A DNA stretch of 64,000 nucleotides, from contig OX638329.1 in the NCBI GenBank assembly GCA_951812755.1, positions 4,162,522 to 4,226,521 of the forward strand. Direction: 5' to 3'. The notes beneath the pieces were generated by a model. The model ran no database searches. It was not told the origin of the DNA and was given only the letters and a program-made list of their open reading frames with translations. Below, in pieces: positions 1 to 8,247 of this stretch (position 1 is the stretch's first letter; each line of letters starts with the position of its first letter). A program made the translations under genes and the position numbers. The DNA comes from an uncultured Latescibacterota bacterium. Its GTDB lineage: Bacteria; Latescibacterota; UBA2968.

Positions 1-276
1 TGCGGCGCACAACTCATCCCGGGACTTCTCCAGTATGGGGATACTCCGGAGATCTTCTCTCTCATCGCCCCCCGCCCTATGGTGATTGAATGGGGGTTGG
101 AGGATCGACTGGCGCCACACGAATGGGCGGAGAGAGCCCTGGTCAGAGTGCGGAAGGCATATGGGGCAGCCGGTGCTTCGGATCGGTTGTTTATCGACCA
201 ATTTAATGGCGGACACCAGTTCAATATGAAAGTCGCCAGCGATGTCCTGAACAAATGGAGAAACGGTGGTCTCTGA
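1..276 (+). CDS. Alpha/beta hydrolase, C-terminal part (cut by window edge)
   Basis: Open from the first base and lacking its N-terminus, so only the last 91 residues are present. The segment has the usual end of a dienelactone-hydrolase/acetyl-xylan-esterase-like fold: a strand followed by the acid loop LEDRLAP (Asp at visible residue 35) and the catalytic His in NGGHQF (visible residue 72). The nucleophile Ser lies outside the window. It ends 29 bases before the aminotransferase gene and so is probably its operon partner. By family it should cleave an ester or a small acyl substrate; the real substrate cannot be told from this piece. A second hydrolase of the same general type lies at 6116. 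Confidence 0.75.
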   Translation, partial: CGAQLIPGLLQYGDTPEIFSLIAPRPMVIEWGLEDRLAPHEWAERALVRVRKAYGAAGASDRLFIDQFNGGHQFNMKVASDVLNKWRNGGL

Positions 277-305
277 TCACATACCAAGTTGCATAGGAGA
301 ATACC

Positions 306-1607
306 ATGGCACAATCACTTCTGGCAATTGAAGGAGGCCCAAAGGCCGTTACGGCTCCTGTAGGGGATGGGTGGGAAAATATCGGGCCGCTTGAAAAGTC
401 GTACGTGAACGAGGTACTGGACGATCCGAAGAAAGCCCGGCGACATCTCGAGCTCTTCGAATCTGATTTCAGCAAACTGGTAAAGACCCAGCACGCGATC
501 TGTACGTGCAACGGAACCGCAGCTTTGCACTCGGCCATTTTTGCTGCGGGCGCCAGTGTTGGCAAAGAAGTGATCGTGCCATCAGTCACCTGGCATGCCA
601 CGATTTCACCCATCCTCCACTGCGGCGCAACACCAGTATTCTGCGAAGTAGATCCGAACACCTTCTGTGCGGATCCGGAAGATGTAAAGCAACGAATCAC
701 AGACAGGACATGCGCGATTGTCGTCACACACGTCTATGGGAATCCAGCGGATATGGATGGACTGCTGGACCTGATCGCCGGAACCGATATCAAGCTGATT
801 GAAGACGCCTCTCACGCACACGGCGCTCTGTGGGATGGCAAGCCAGTGGGCAGCATTGGCCACATTGGATGCTTCAGTCTGCAGGGCAGCAAGCCAGTTA
901 CGGGATTGGAGGCCGGGTTGGTGGTGACAGATGACGATGATCTCTATGACCAGATGATGGCATTGGGCCAGTACGGTCGTTGCGGGGAATCGTGGAAAAC
1001 CGATCGGTTTACGGGATTGCACAACATGGGCCTGGGCGTCAAATACAGGGCGAATCCTTTTGGTATCGCGATGGCTCGGGGGCGGCTCGAACGCCTTTCA
1101 GAGCTCAACGAAAAGCGCCGAAAGTGGTTTGCACAAATGGACGAGCTTCTCGAGAATGTAGAGGGGGTTGAGACTCAGAAGGTCTATCCAAAGGCTACCC
1201 GCGGCGGTCTCCTGTTGTATGCGGGTTTGGTCGATCCTGAAGCTTATGGGGTACCCGTGTCGAAGGTTCTGGAAGCGCTGGTAGCCGAAGGGGTGCGGAC
1301 AAAACCGGAGATAACGCCTTACGGTTATGGTGTGATGCATCTGGAGTCACTGTTCAACGATTTCTCATTCGAGGGCCTTGGGGGTCCCTGGGGATATCTT
1401 CCAGATAACGCGAGGAAATCGTATCGACCGGGCAGCCTGCCGATCAGCGAAAGGATACATAGCACGTGCTTCTGGCTATCTACCCCTGTAGATCCCGATC
1501 CGATCTGGGTCGAACAAACGGCAGAGGCATTTCAGAAGGTATATGACAACCGTTCGCAGCTTTCTGAATTAACGGATGATACCGTATGTCAAAAAACGCT
1601 CGCATAG
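306..1607 (+). CDS. DegT/DnrJ/EryC1/StrS-family PLP aminotransferase
   Basis: 433 residues, normal for this family of fold-type I aminotransferases, which transaminate keto-sugars or, in the AHBA-synthase branch, aminoshikimate-type substrates. Visible PLP features are the phosphate-binding NGTAALHSA (about residues 70-78), the cofactor-ring Asp in EDASHAHGA (Asp167) and the Schiff-base Lys in SLQGSKP (Lys196). The start ATG follows a good site (AGGAGA, about seven bases upstream). The last 22 bases overlap the next gene in another frame, indicating translational coupling. In this setting it may act on a sugar-derived or amino-sugar intermediate; that role is inference. Catalytic residues look complete, so activity is likely. 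Confidence 0.85.
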   Translation: MAQSLLAIEGGPKAVTAPVGDGWENIGPLEKSYVNEVLDDPKKARRHLELFESDFSKLVKTQHAICTCNGTAALHSAIFAAGASVGKEVIVPSVTWHATISPILHCGATPVFCEVDPNTFCADPEDVKQRITDRTCAIVVTHVYGNPADMDGLLDLIAGTDIKLIEDASHAHGALWDGKPVGSIGHIGCFSLQGSKPVTGLEAGLVVTDDDDLYDQMMALGQYGRCGESWKTDRFTGLHNMGLGVKYRANPFGIAMARGRLERLSELNEKRRKWFAQMDELLENVEGVETQKVYPKATRGGLLLYAGLVDPEAYGVPVSKVLEALVAEGVRTKPEITPYGYGVMHLESLFNDFSFEGLGGPWGYLPDNARKSYRPGSLPISERIHSTCFWLSTPVDPDPIWVEQTAEAFQKVYDNRSQLSELTDDTVCQKTLA

Positions 1608-3772
1608 AGTGGATCCATGCCTCGATTCCCGGGGATGAACCCGACGGATTTGAGGTCCTGTTTCGAGGTGCAGATGGTTCTGTTGCATCGGGATCCACAT
1701 TCAATCTGCCTGCTGGGAAAGTCGGCACATGGGAGATCACATTTACTGCTGCAGCGGATGTGCAGGATGGTGGAGGATTCTGCTTCTTCCGCCGCGGATT
1801 CCTCATGGGCCACGCCCCTCAGCTGAATAACCCACTGGGACGCGACTATGTGACAATGGAGTCAAATTCTGACGCCAGGCTGGACCTGGCTGTCAATTCC
1901 GACCATGGTCACGAACCCGAAGTTGCGAGGGTTCGCGTGTCGAAAGGGATCCTTCGAAAGGGAGATTGGGTCAGATTGCGAATCGGTGATCGCTGCGGGG
2001 GTGGCCCAGGTGCTGAAGTTTATGACTCGACTACAATGGCGCGACTGGAGGCAGCGGTAGATCGCAATGGCGGTGGTGAATTTGTCAGCATCGCGGGTGG
2101 AGAGACCCGGATTCGCATTACTTCAGAAGCATCCGCAGATATGCTGCGAATCCTGGGACCATCCATTGTCGAACAGGGCGAATCGTTTCACCTCAATCTG
2201 GTCGCTTTCGATATCCATCGAAATGTGTGTGAACAATACCAGGGCGTCGTCCAGTTAACTGCCCCTGACAACGTATCGGGCCTGCCGGATCGAGTGGTGT
2301 TTGAGCCAGTACATAACGGCGTCCTGAGGTTGGAGAATGTTCAGATTGGCCACCCAGGCGTTTATCGCCTTGAAGCGAGGGATGGAGACCTTCGAGCCAG
2401 AAGCAATCCGATATTCTGCCAGAAGTCTCCGGACTTCCGGCTGCTCTGGGGAGACTTTCACTCCCACGCCTGGGGCGATACGTCCATGGCGCTGATGGAC
2501 GAGCCCAGCTTCAAGTTGGATCCGGATGCCCGACACAGGCAAGCCCGCGAAGTGGGACGGCTGGATTTTGCGGCTCCGGGCCCTATGTCGCCACCTGATC
2601 AGGCTGACGAACCTGAACTGTGGGAAGCCTTTCAACAGGCATATACCAATCATGATGACCCCGGAATATATGTGCCCTTTCTGGCATCGGAAGTTCACAC
2701 GCGCTCCGGAGGGGACCGAAACGTCGTGTTCCGGGAGATGGAAGATGGGTACTTGCCGACCTTTTCGTCGATGGAAACCCTGCTGGAAACCTACGGAGAT
2801 CGGGAGGATGTTCTTCTTGAATCCCACGTTGGAGGAGGACCGCCAAATTGGGACGCATTTCGGCCAAATGTCGAACCACTGCTGGAAGTAGCCAGCGGTC
2901 ACGGCGCTTTCGAGTGGCTCCTGCAGAAGGCACTGAGGTACGGCTATCGACCGGCCGTTATCGGATCGGGAGATATCCATCTGCCCACACTGGGCGCCCC
3001 AATGGCTCCCCATTGCTTCCGGGGTCGGTTCAACAAGGTGCTCAACATCCGTGACACCGGATTTGGATCGGGTCCTCTGGCAGGTGTGTGGGCCACTCGC
3101 TGTGAACGAAAGGCCATCTGGCAAGCTGTCGCTGAAAAACGAACCTTTGCAACGACTGGGGCTCGAATCATTCTGACGGTTTCGCTAGAGGGCAATCCCG
3201 CTGGCAGCGAGATACAGCTTTCAGGCCCAGCCAGAGTTCGTGTGGTAGCTCACGCATGCTCAACAGTGCAGCGCGTAGATCTCATCCGAAATGATCGACG
3301 CTTGAAGACCTGGCGTCCGAACATGCTGGACGTAGATCTGACTTACGTGGATGAGCATCCGCTCAAAGAGAATGCCTACTACATACGGCTTCGCCAGAAC
3401 GATGGAGAGTTTGCCTGGAGTACACCGATCTGGGCAAAGGCGGCAGACGGAGAATCTCAACCAGCATCGGACTTGCCATGGTGGAATGAACATAAAACAC
3501 CCGTTCAGGTGAGTTCCAGCGGCGCCGAAAACCATACAAATGATTTGCTGCGTTACCTGGAAGTGGAAGAGGATCCGGACCTGTTGTCGGAACTCACGCC
3601 TGCAGGGATGCTGGATGAAGTGACGGGCCGATCTGCTCTTTTTTATGCATACCTGGAACCTCAACACGAACCCGTGAGTATTCGCTGGTATTACGAGTTT
3701 TCCATACCCCGAATCCATCTGGATTGGGGCTGGCAGGATTTTGGCACAAAATCCGGCCGAGGAAAAGATTAA
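1586..3772 (+). CDS. PHP-type metallohydrolase (DUF3604/CehA-McbA-like)
   Basis: 728 residues. The first 280 or so look like beta-sandwich modules. A metal-dependent hydrolase domain follows with the PHP signature GDFHSHAWGD (Asp290, His292, His294), ESHVGGGP (His414) and GSGDIHLP (Asp463, His465). These match the DUF3604 group, which includes CehA/McbA-like esterases and phosphoesterases. A further beta-rich tail occupies roughly residues 520-728. No signal peptide is visible. It overlaps the aminotransferase upstream by 22 bases and runs past the first possible start of the next gene, so it belongs to the same transcript. Substrate unknown; an ester or phosphoester on a glycan-derived compound would fit the neighbourhood. 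Confidence 0.75.
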   Translation: MSKNARIEWIHASIPGDEPDGFEVLFRGADGSVASGSTFNLPAGKVGTWEITFTAAADVQDGGGFCFFRRGFLMGHAPQLNNPLGRDYVTMESNSDARLDLAVNSDHGHEPEVARVRVSKGILRKGDWVRLRIGDRCGGGPGAEVYDSTTMARLEAAVDRNGGGEFVSIAGGETRIRITSEASADMLRILGPSIVEQGESFHLNLVAFDIHRNVCEQYQGVVQLTAPDNVSGLPDRVVFEPVHNGVLRLENVQIGHPGVYRLEARDGDLRARSNPIFCQKSPDFRLLWGDFHSHAWGDTSMALMDEPSFKLDPDARHRQAREVGRLDFAAPGPMSPPDQADEPELWEAFQQAYTNHDDPGIYVPFLASEVHTRSGGDRNVVFREMEDGYLPTFSSMETLLETYGDREDVLLESHVGGGPPNWDAFRPNVEPLLEVASGHGAFEWLLQKALRYGYRPAVIGSGDIHLPTLGAPMAPHCFRGRFNKVLNIRDTGFGSGPLAGVWATRCERKAIWQAVAEKRTFATTGARIILTVSLEGNPAGSEIQLSGPARVRVVAHACSTVQRVDLIRNDRRLKTWRPNMLDVDLTYVDEHPLKENAYYIRLRQNDGEFAWSTPIWAKAADGESQPASDLPWWNEHKTPVQVSSSGAENHTNDLLRYLEVEEDPDLLSELTPAGMLDEVTGRSALFYAYLEPQHEPVSIRWYYEFSIPRIHLDWGWQDFGTKSGRGKD

Positions 3773-3800
3773 CTCAATACGAACAACGGGGGTAGAATCA

Positions 3801-4619
3801 ATGTCCGATCTAGATCCAATTCGCGTGCATTATGTTCGGGAATTCACCCGGTTGAGCCTTTGGTACGCGAACAAACGGCTACGGGAAAACCCTGGAGACC
3901 TGGAAGATACCGTTAACGTGCGAGTCAATCTGTACCGGAATACCTCACTCTACAACGGCAACCACCATCCGGCTGCGGGAGCCGAAGATCCCGAATGGAA
4001 CGTCATTGTCGGGAAGTTGGGAGAAATCTTCTACAAGTATGGTAATGATAGTGAATCCGTGGAGACCAGAGGACTTGCGATCCTCTGGCCACTTATGGAA
4101 GCGCGCATTCGCAAGTTGGGTAATGAACAGCCCGGACCCGGCGATCGTTCACACGAATGTTGGAATTATGACTACAAGCACGAGGACTCGTTGAGCCTTC
4201 ATATTGCCAACGTCTATCAGCCAAAATCTCCCCTCAGTGATATGCATGTGCAGTTTGCGGCATCGCTAATCAGGCTGCTCAGAGATTCGCAAGTACGTCG
4301 GCCGGAAGTAAAAGTGGTTCGATGCGGTAGCTGGTTGAATTCGGCACCACGGTTTCAAATGCTGTTTCCCGAGGCCTGGATTCAGAGCGCTGATAGAAGG
4401 ACAGAGATGCGATACACGATGGGACACTGGGGTCAGTTCATGGACCGGCGGGGTGATTTTCACGAAAAGAACGGAGCATTTTTCCGGCGTACCGGCGAGA
4501 TGCCCTATCCCAGCTCTTTGTGCAGGTGTAAGATTGATATGGTTCTTGACCACCTTCACGAGACCTACCCCGAAGCTGTGGCATATAACGATCAACTAAG
4601 ATATGTTCCAACGGCTTAA
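3801..4619 (+). CDS. Unrecognised protein in the sulfatase operon
   Basis: I do not recognise this family. From the ATG at 3801 (MSDLDPIRVHYVREF) it encodes 272 residues. An in-frame ATG at 3741 would add 20 residues but overlaps the previous gene; the 3801 start has a G-rich site (GGGGGTAG) upstream. The protein is soluble-looking, rich in Trp, Arg and His, with no signal peptide and no membrane segment. Conserved-looking clusters are HECWNYDYKHEDSLSLHI near residue 130 and RCGSWLNS near residue 180. It sits between the PHP hydrolase and a sulfatase with a gap of only 15 bases to the latter, so it is probably co-expressed with the desulfation pathway. No function is assigned. Confidence 0.7.
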   Translation: MSDLDPIRVHYVREFTRLSLWYANKRLRENPGDLEDTVNVRVNLYRNTSLYNGNHHPAAGAEDPEWNVIVGKLGEIFYKYGNDSESVETRGLAILWPLMEARIRKLGNEQPGPGDRSHECWNYDYKHEDSLSLHIANVYQPKSPLSDMHVQFAASLIRLLRDSQVRRPEVKVVRCGSWLNSAPRFQMLFPEAWIQSADRRTEMRYTMGHWGQFMDRRGDFHEKNGAFFRRTGEMPYPSSLCRCKIDMVLDHLHETYPEAVAYNDQLRYVPTA

Positions 4620-4634
4620 GATGAGGTGACTTCG

Positions 4635-6095
4635 ATGAATGTTGTTTATATCATGACCGATCGGCACAACCCTGAGTTTTCCGGTTGTTACGGTAGTTCC
4701 ATTACCCGCACGCCTCACATCGATGCGCTCGCCAGGCGAGGAAAGAGATTCGACAGTGCCTATTGCCCAAGTCCTCTGTGCGCGCCTTCGCGGGGAGCGA
4801 TGATGGCGGGACGGTATGTTCACGAGATCTCTACCTGGGACAATGCGTTTCCCTATTCAGGAGTGCCCAGAGGCTGGGGGCATTACTTTGCAGAAAATGG
4901 CGTCGTGCTTACGACCATTGGCAAGCTCGATTACAAACCAGGCAGTGATGCTGGAGTGGAAGACATGCGTCTGGCCAAGACACGGGAGAGTCTGGACATA
5001 CACACGCTGTTCGAAGAGGGCCGTGTGCAACCCCGATACCATCACCTGCATCGATTGCGGGAAGCGGGTCCTGCAAGTGGGAGTGGGGAACACCAGCACG
5101 ACGCGCAGGTCGCGAAAGAAGCGGTACAGTGGCTGATGTATGAACGCCCACAAGATCGCCCCTGGGTCCTGATCGTGAATATCAAACAGCCCCATCCCGG
5201 ATGGAATCCGCCGCAGGAGCTATGGGATTACTACGATCCGCTGGTGCGAACCGAAGACCTGGACGAGCGCTATTCGGAACCCGTTTCTCGACTGCACCCC
5301 TTCCACCAGGATTTTGTTCGTTACACGTGCAGCGATCTTTGCACACCCGAAGAGTTGCGCCGTGGTCTGGTAGGCTACCACGGCATCTGTGAGATGGCAG
5401 ATCGCAACGTGGGGCGCGTGCTCAAAGCCATAGACACCGAGAATCTCTGGGATTCGACGCTGGTCGCCTATGCTTCGGATCACGGTGGCAGCATGGGGGC
5501 ACATCGCAATTCCGGAATGGGATCGATGTATGAAGATTCAATTCGCGTGCCCCTGATCGTGGCTGGACCCGGCATAGAGTCAGGAGGGTCCGAGCCTGCA
5601 CCTGTTTCACATTTAGATCTTTTCCAGACATTCTCGGAAGCCCTGGAGCTGCCTTCGCCAACACACATGCGGGGGACATCCTTACTGGGATCCATGAGGG
5701 GCGAGCCGGGTGCGGCACTTCCCGAATTCGCTATCAGTGAATTCCATGGGCCGGGCCTTCCAGGAAGCGCCTTTGCGCTTCGATCGGGTTCAGATAAATA
5801 CGTGGCGTGCGTTGGGGAAAGACCGATGTTGTTTGACCTTGCAGAGGATCCTCTGGAGATGCAAGATCTTGCGGAGCGTCCCGATGCGTCTCAGAAACTG
5901 GCTCGGCTTCGACGAATTCTATACCAGGTGTGCTGCCCGGAAGCGATTGATCAAAGGGCAAAGGCGGACCAGCAGGCGCTTCGCGAAGAACTGGCTAAAA
6001 GTGGAAGGCTTGTGAAGGAGTTGTGGAAACGAGGTTACGAACGGAATCCGGAACGCATGATTCCACGGCCGGAATTTGTCGTGCAAAAACCGTGA
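4635..6095 (+). CDS. Sulfatase, FGly type (CAPSR motif)
   Basis: 486 residues of the alkaline-phosphatase-superfamily sulfatase fold, which hydrolyses sulfate esters using a Cys converted after translation to formylglycine. The modification motif is LCAPSRG with Cys49. The N-terminal metal site is reduced (TDRHN, Asp9) compared with the usual double Asp; the second metal site, SDHGGSMG, is near residue 282. I chose the ATG at 4635 because AGGTGA sits five bases before it; a GTG three codons upstream is the alternative. No signal peptide is visible, so a cytoplasmic role on imported oligosaccharides is likely. It lies 15 bases after the unrecognised gene and 20 bases before a hydrolase. Confidence 0.9.
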   Translation: MNVVYIMTDRHNPEFSGCYGSSITRTPHIDALARRGKRFDSAYCPSPLCAPSRGAMMAGRYVHEISTWDNAFPYSGVPRGWGHYFAENGVVLTTIGKLDYKPGSDAGVEDMRLAKTRESLDIHTLFEEGRVQPRYHHLHRLREAGPASGSGEHQHDAQVAKEAVQWLMYERPQDRPWVLIVNIKQPHPGWNPPQELWDYYDPLVRTEDLDERYSEPVSRLHPFHQDFVRYTCSDLCTPEELRRGLVGYHGICEMADRNVGRVLKAIDTENLWDSTLVAYASDHGGSMGAHRNSGMGSMYEDSIRVPLIVAGPGIESGGSEPAPVSHLDLFQTFSEALELPSPTHMRGTSLLGSMRGEPGAALPEFAISEFHGPGLPGSAFALRSGSDKYVACVGERPMLFDLAEDPLEMQDLAERPDASQKLARLRRILYQVCCPEAIDQRAKADQQALREELAKSGRLVKELWKRGYERNPERMIPRPEFVVQKP

Positions 6096-6115
6096 GATGA
6101 TAAAGGTTTCTCGAT

Positions 6116-7102
6116 ATGTCACCTATCATACCACCCGACATCCAGCCAGCATTCACATCTGACCTTGCCGACTCAGATATCCGCGCAAAGCTCATAGATC
6201 TTCTGGGGCTGGCTACAGTCCCTGACAACGTAGATTTCACAACCTCAGAAACGCACAAAACCGAAGACGTTCGCGTCACCCATCTGAGCTACCAGAACTC
6301 ACTGCACGAAACCGTTCCCGCCATCCTCATAGAGTCGCCTGGACATACTGAAAAATTGCGACCGGGAATCGTATGCATTTCTGGCACATCCGGTTCTGCA
6401 GAACGGGTCGCTCATCCACAATTCCATCAATCTCCCGATGGTCCATTGATTGGCTGGGGGCGTGAACTTGCGCGAAGAGGGTTCACGACCTTGGCCATCT
6501 CGATCAAAGGCACAGAAGGAAGGCGCCGCAGCATTGAAGAATGGGCAACCGAGAACAAGCTCTTGGCTCCGTATGGACGAAGCCAGATGGGCATTCTCGT
6601 CGGAGAAACACTCAGAGCCGCTCGAATTCTTTGTGCGATAAATGGCGTTGACAAAAGCCGTATTGGCCTGACAGGCATGTCACTTGGCGGCAACGCAACC
6701 TGGTATTCAATGGCGTGTGCCCCCTGGATCGCGGCAGGCGTAACTGTCTGTGGTGGCCTTGGCAGTCTGGCCAGCGTCATTCACTGTGGCGACAACGAAC
6801 GACACAGTGCTTATTACTACATCCCTAACTTCCTGTGTCATTTTGATCATCCGCGCGTCGTAGCCACCTGCATGCCCCCGCGACCTTTTATGATGATCTC
6901 GCCCACCCGGGACGAAGATATGCCGCGTCAAGGCGTCGATGCCCTTATACCCATTGTGCAAAAAGCCTATGCATCAACAGGGCACGATGATCGTTTCAAA
7001 GTCTATCAACCCGAAGGCAATCATCGCTTTCTCATTGAGTACTTCGAGCAGATGGTCGCATGGTTTGACCATTTTCTGCTTTCACCCCAGGAAAAATCTT
7101 AA
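6116..7102 (+). CDS. Alpha/beta hydrolase, dienelactone/acetyl-xylan-esterase-like
   Basis: 328 residues with a complete catalytic triad in order: nucleophile Ser189 in LTGMSLGGN, acid residue in SPTRDEDMP (Asp266 or Asp268), and His303 in EGNHRFL. The oxyanion region CISGTSGSAER near residue 85 is in place. No signal peptide. The family removes acyl groups from sugars or opens small esters. It is the last gene of the 0.3-7.1 kb series and follows the sulfatase by 20 bases, so a deacylating or de-esterifying step beside desulfation is a reasonable inference. Ten bases after its stop begins a foreign sulfatase fragment, which marks the end of the intact operon. Confidence 0.8.
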   Translation: MSPIIPPDIQPAFTSDLADSDIRAKLIDLLGLATVPDNVDFTTSETHKTEDVRVTHLSYQNSLHETVPAILIESPGHTEKLRPGIVCISGTSGSAERVAHPQFHQSPDGPLIGWGRELARRGFTTLAISIKGTEGRRRSIEEWATENKLLAPYGRSQMGILVGETLRAARILCAINGVDKSRIGLTGMSLGGNATWYSMACAPWIAAGVTVCGGLGSLASVIHCGDNERHSAYYYIPNFLCHFDHPRVVATCMPPRPFMMISPTRDEDMPRQGVDALIPIVQKAYASTGHDDRFKVYQPEGNHRFLIEYFEQMVAWFDHFLLSPQEKS

Positions 7103-7111
7103 GAGAAATCG

Positions 7112-7168
7112 ACTTGCCCGGTTTGCTGTCCTGCTCGCGCCTGTCTTTTGACCGGACAATATCCGATG
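7112..7168 (+). pseudogene. Sulfatase active-site fragment (about 19 codons)
   Basis: Reading from 7112 gives TCPVCCPARACLLTGQYPM, which matches codons around the FGly motif of the sulfatase at 28485 (28635-28691) almost base for base, with a handful of substitutions. Nothing before or after continues a sulfatase. The piece lies between the stop of the alpha/beta hydrolase and the upstream region of the lyase-PhyH chimera. It is a scar of a sulfatase gene, not a working gene. Confidence 0.75.
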
Positions 7169-7214
7169 AAGCACCTGCAATTTACAATAACCAACTTTAA
7201 ACAGGAGCATTCAC

Positions 7215-8120
7215 ATGTATCCGGACAAAGAAGCTGATCTTCTCAAGGCGTTTTCACCTGCTGAACCCATATTTACAGTAGATCCCGATTATATCAAGCG
7301 GGCGCGCTCGTTGAGCAAACAGGAAGATAACCCGTGTGGGCAAGCCCTTAAAGCCTTGCTTGTGAAAGCGGATGCCGCTTTGAAGCAGGAACCGCTGACC
7401 ATTGTGAACAAACCGATCTTGCCTTCCAGTGGTGACAAACACGATTACATGAGTGTTGGGCCTTACTGGTGGCCAGACCCCGATAAGCCTGACGGTTTGC
7501 CTTATATCCGACGAGATGGCGAGGTCAATCCCGAGGTCGAGAAAACGGATCGCCCTTTGTTGGCAAAATTCATTTCAACAGTGAAAACGCTGGGGTTTGC
7601 GTATGGTTTTACACATCGAGAAGACTACGCGGCTCATGCTGCATTGTTGTTGCGAACATGGTTTATGAATCCCAAAACCAGGAGTGGTGGCTTTACAATC
7701 TGGCCGGGGTCACATTACATGAGTCACCTGTATCACAGTACTGTTTACGGTCCCCTTGATCCCGACCTCGCAGAGCCATATAGCAAAGTCCGTGACAATG
7801 TGCTGAGAGAGATCACACCAGTGGAGTTTTCCGGCAAAGCAGGGGACGTTGTTTTCTGGCATCCTCGCCTTATTCACGGGGGAGGTGTTAATCGCTCTGC
7901 TGAACGCGACCGACCTGTCGTGCGTCTCGTCGTTCCTTGTGAGTATCAACGAGATGGTTTGACGCCATATTTTAACCTGTCGCATGGACCAGCACCAAAC
8001 CGTCAGTGGTGGGTCGATACCCGAAACTTTCGAGAGGATGTGCCAGCGACCGTTGACAACATGTGGGACGGATGGGCATTTGATACCGGTACAACAGACG
8101 CCGGGGACTGCTCAGCGTGA
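7215..8120 (+). pseudogene. Internally deleted alginate-lyase/PhyH copy
   Basis: A near-identical but shortened copy of the fusion gene at 17713. Residues 1-156 are the lyase N-terminus (with GPYWWPDPDKPDGLPY); then, without loss of frame, the sequence jumps to the end of the PhyH domain (GGFTIWPGSHYMSH onward). About 610 codons are missing, including the lyase NNH catalytic segment and the PhyH iron-binding HGD. The last codons differ from the full gene (GTTDAGDCSA instead of GTTVER). The upstream 30 or so bases, with the AACAGGAG ribosome binding site, are also copied. The frame stays open for 301 residues, but neither domain can be active. Only a few single-base differences separate the two copies, so the duplication is recent. 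Confidence 0.85.
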
Positions 8121-8132
8121 GCGCAAATGAGG

Positions 8133-8195
8133 GATGCCAACCCCGACAACTCGCCGGTCTGCATACCACTGCGCGAGGTATTTCATCAAGATTGA
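8133..8195 (+). pseudogene. C-terminal fragment of L-rhamnose mutarotase
   Basis: Twenty codons plus stop reading DANPDNSPVCIPLREVFHQD match the end of the complete mutarotase at 22071 (TNPDNSPVCIPLQEVFHQD). It directly follows the deleted lyase-PhyH copy, in the same order as the intact genes at 17.7-22.4 kb. It is a scar of that operon. Confidence 0.85.
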
Positions 8196-8247
8196 AGAAA
8201 CTTCACCATGCGAACTTATTTTACCGATTGCATTTGGAGGTCAGGCT

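Noticed and set aside
7215-8120. The 301-residue product as a working new enzyme
   Set aside because: It lacks the lyase NNH segment and the PhyH HGD motif, so neither reaction is possible. It is kept as a pseudogene.
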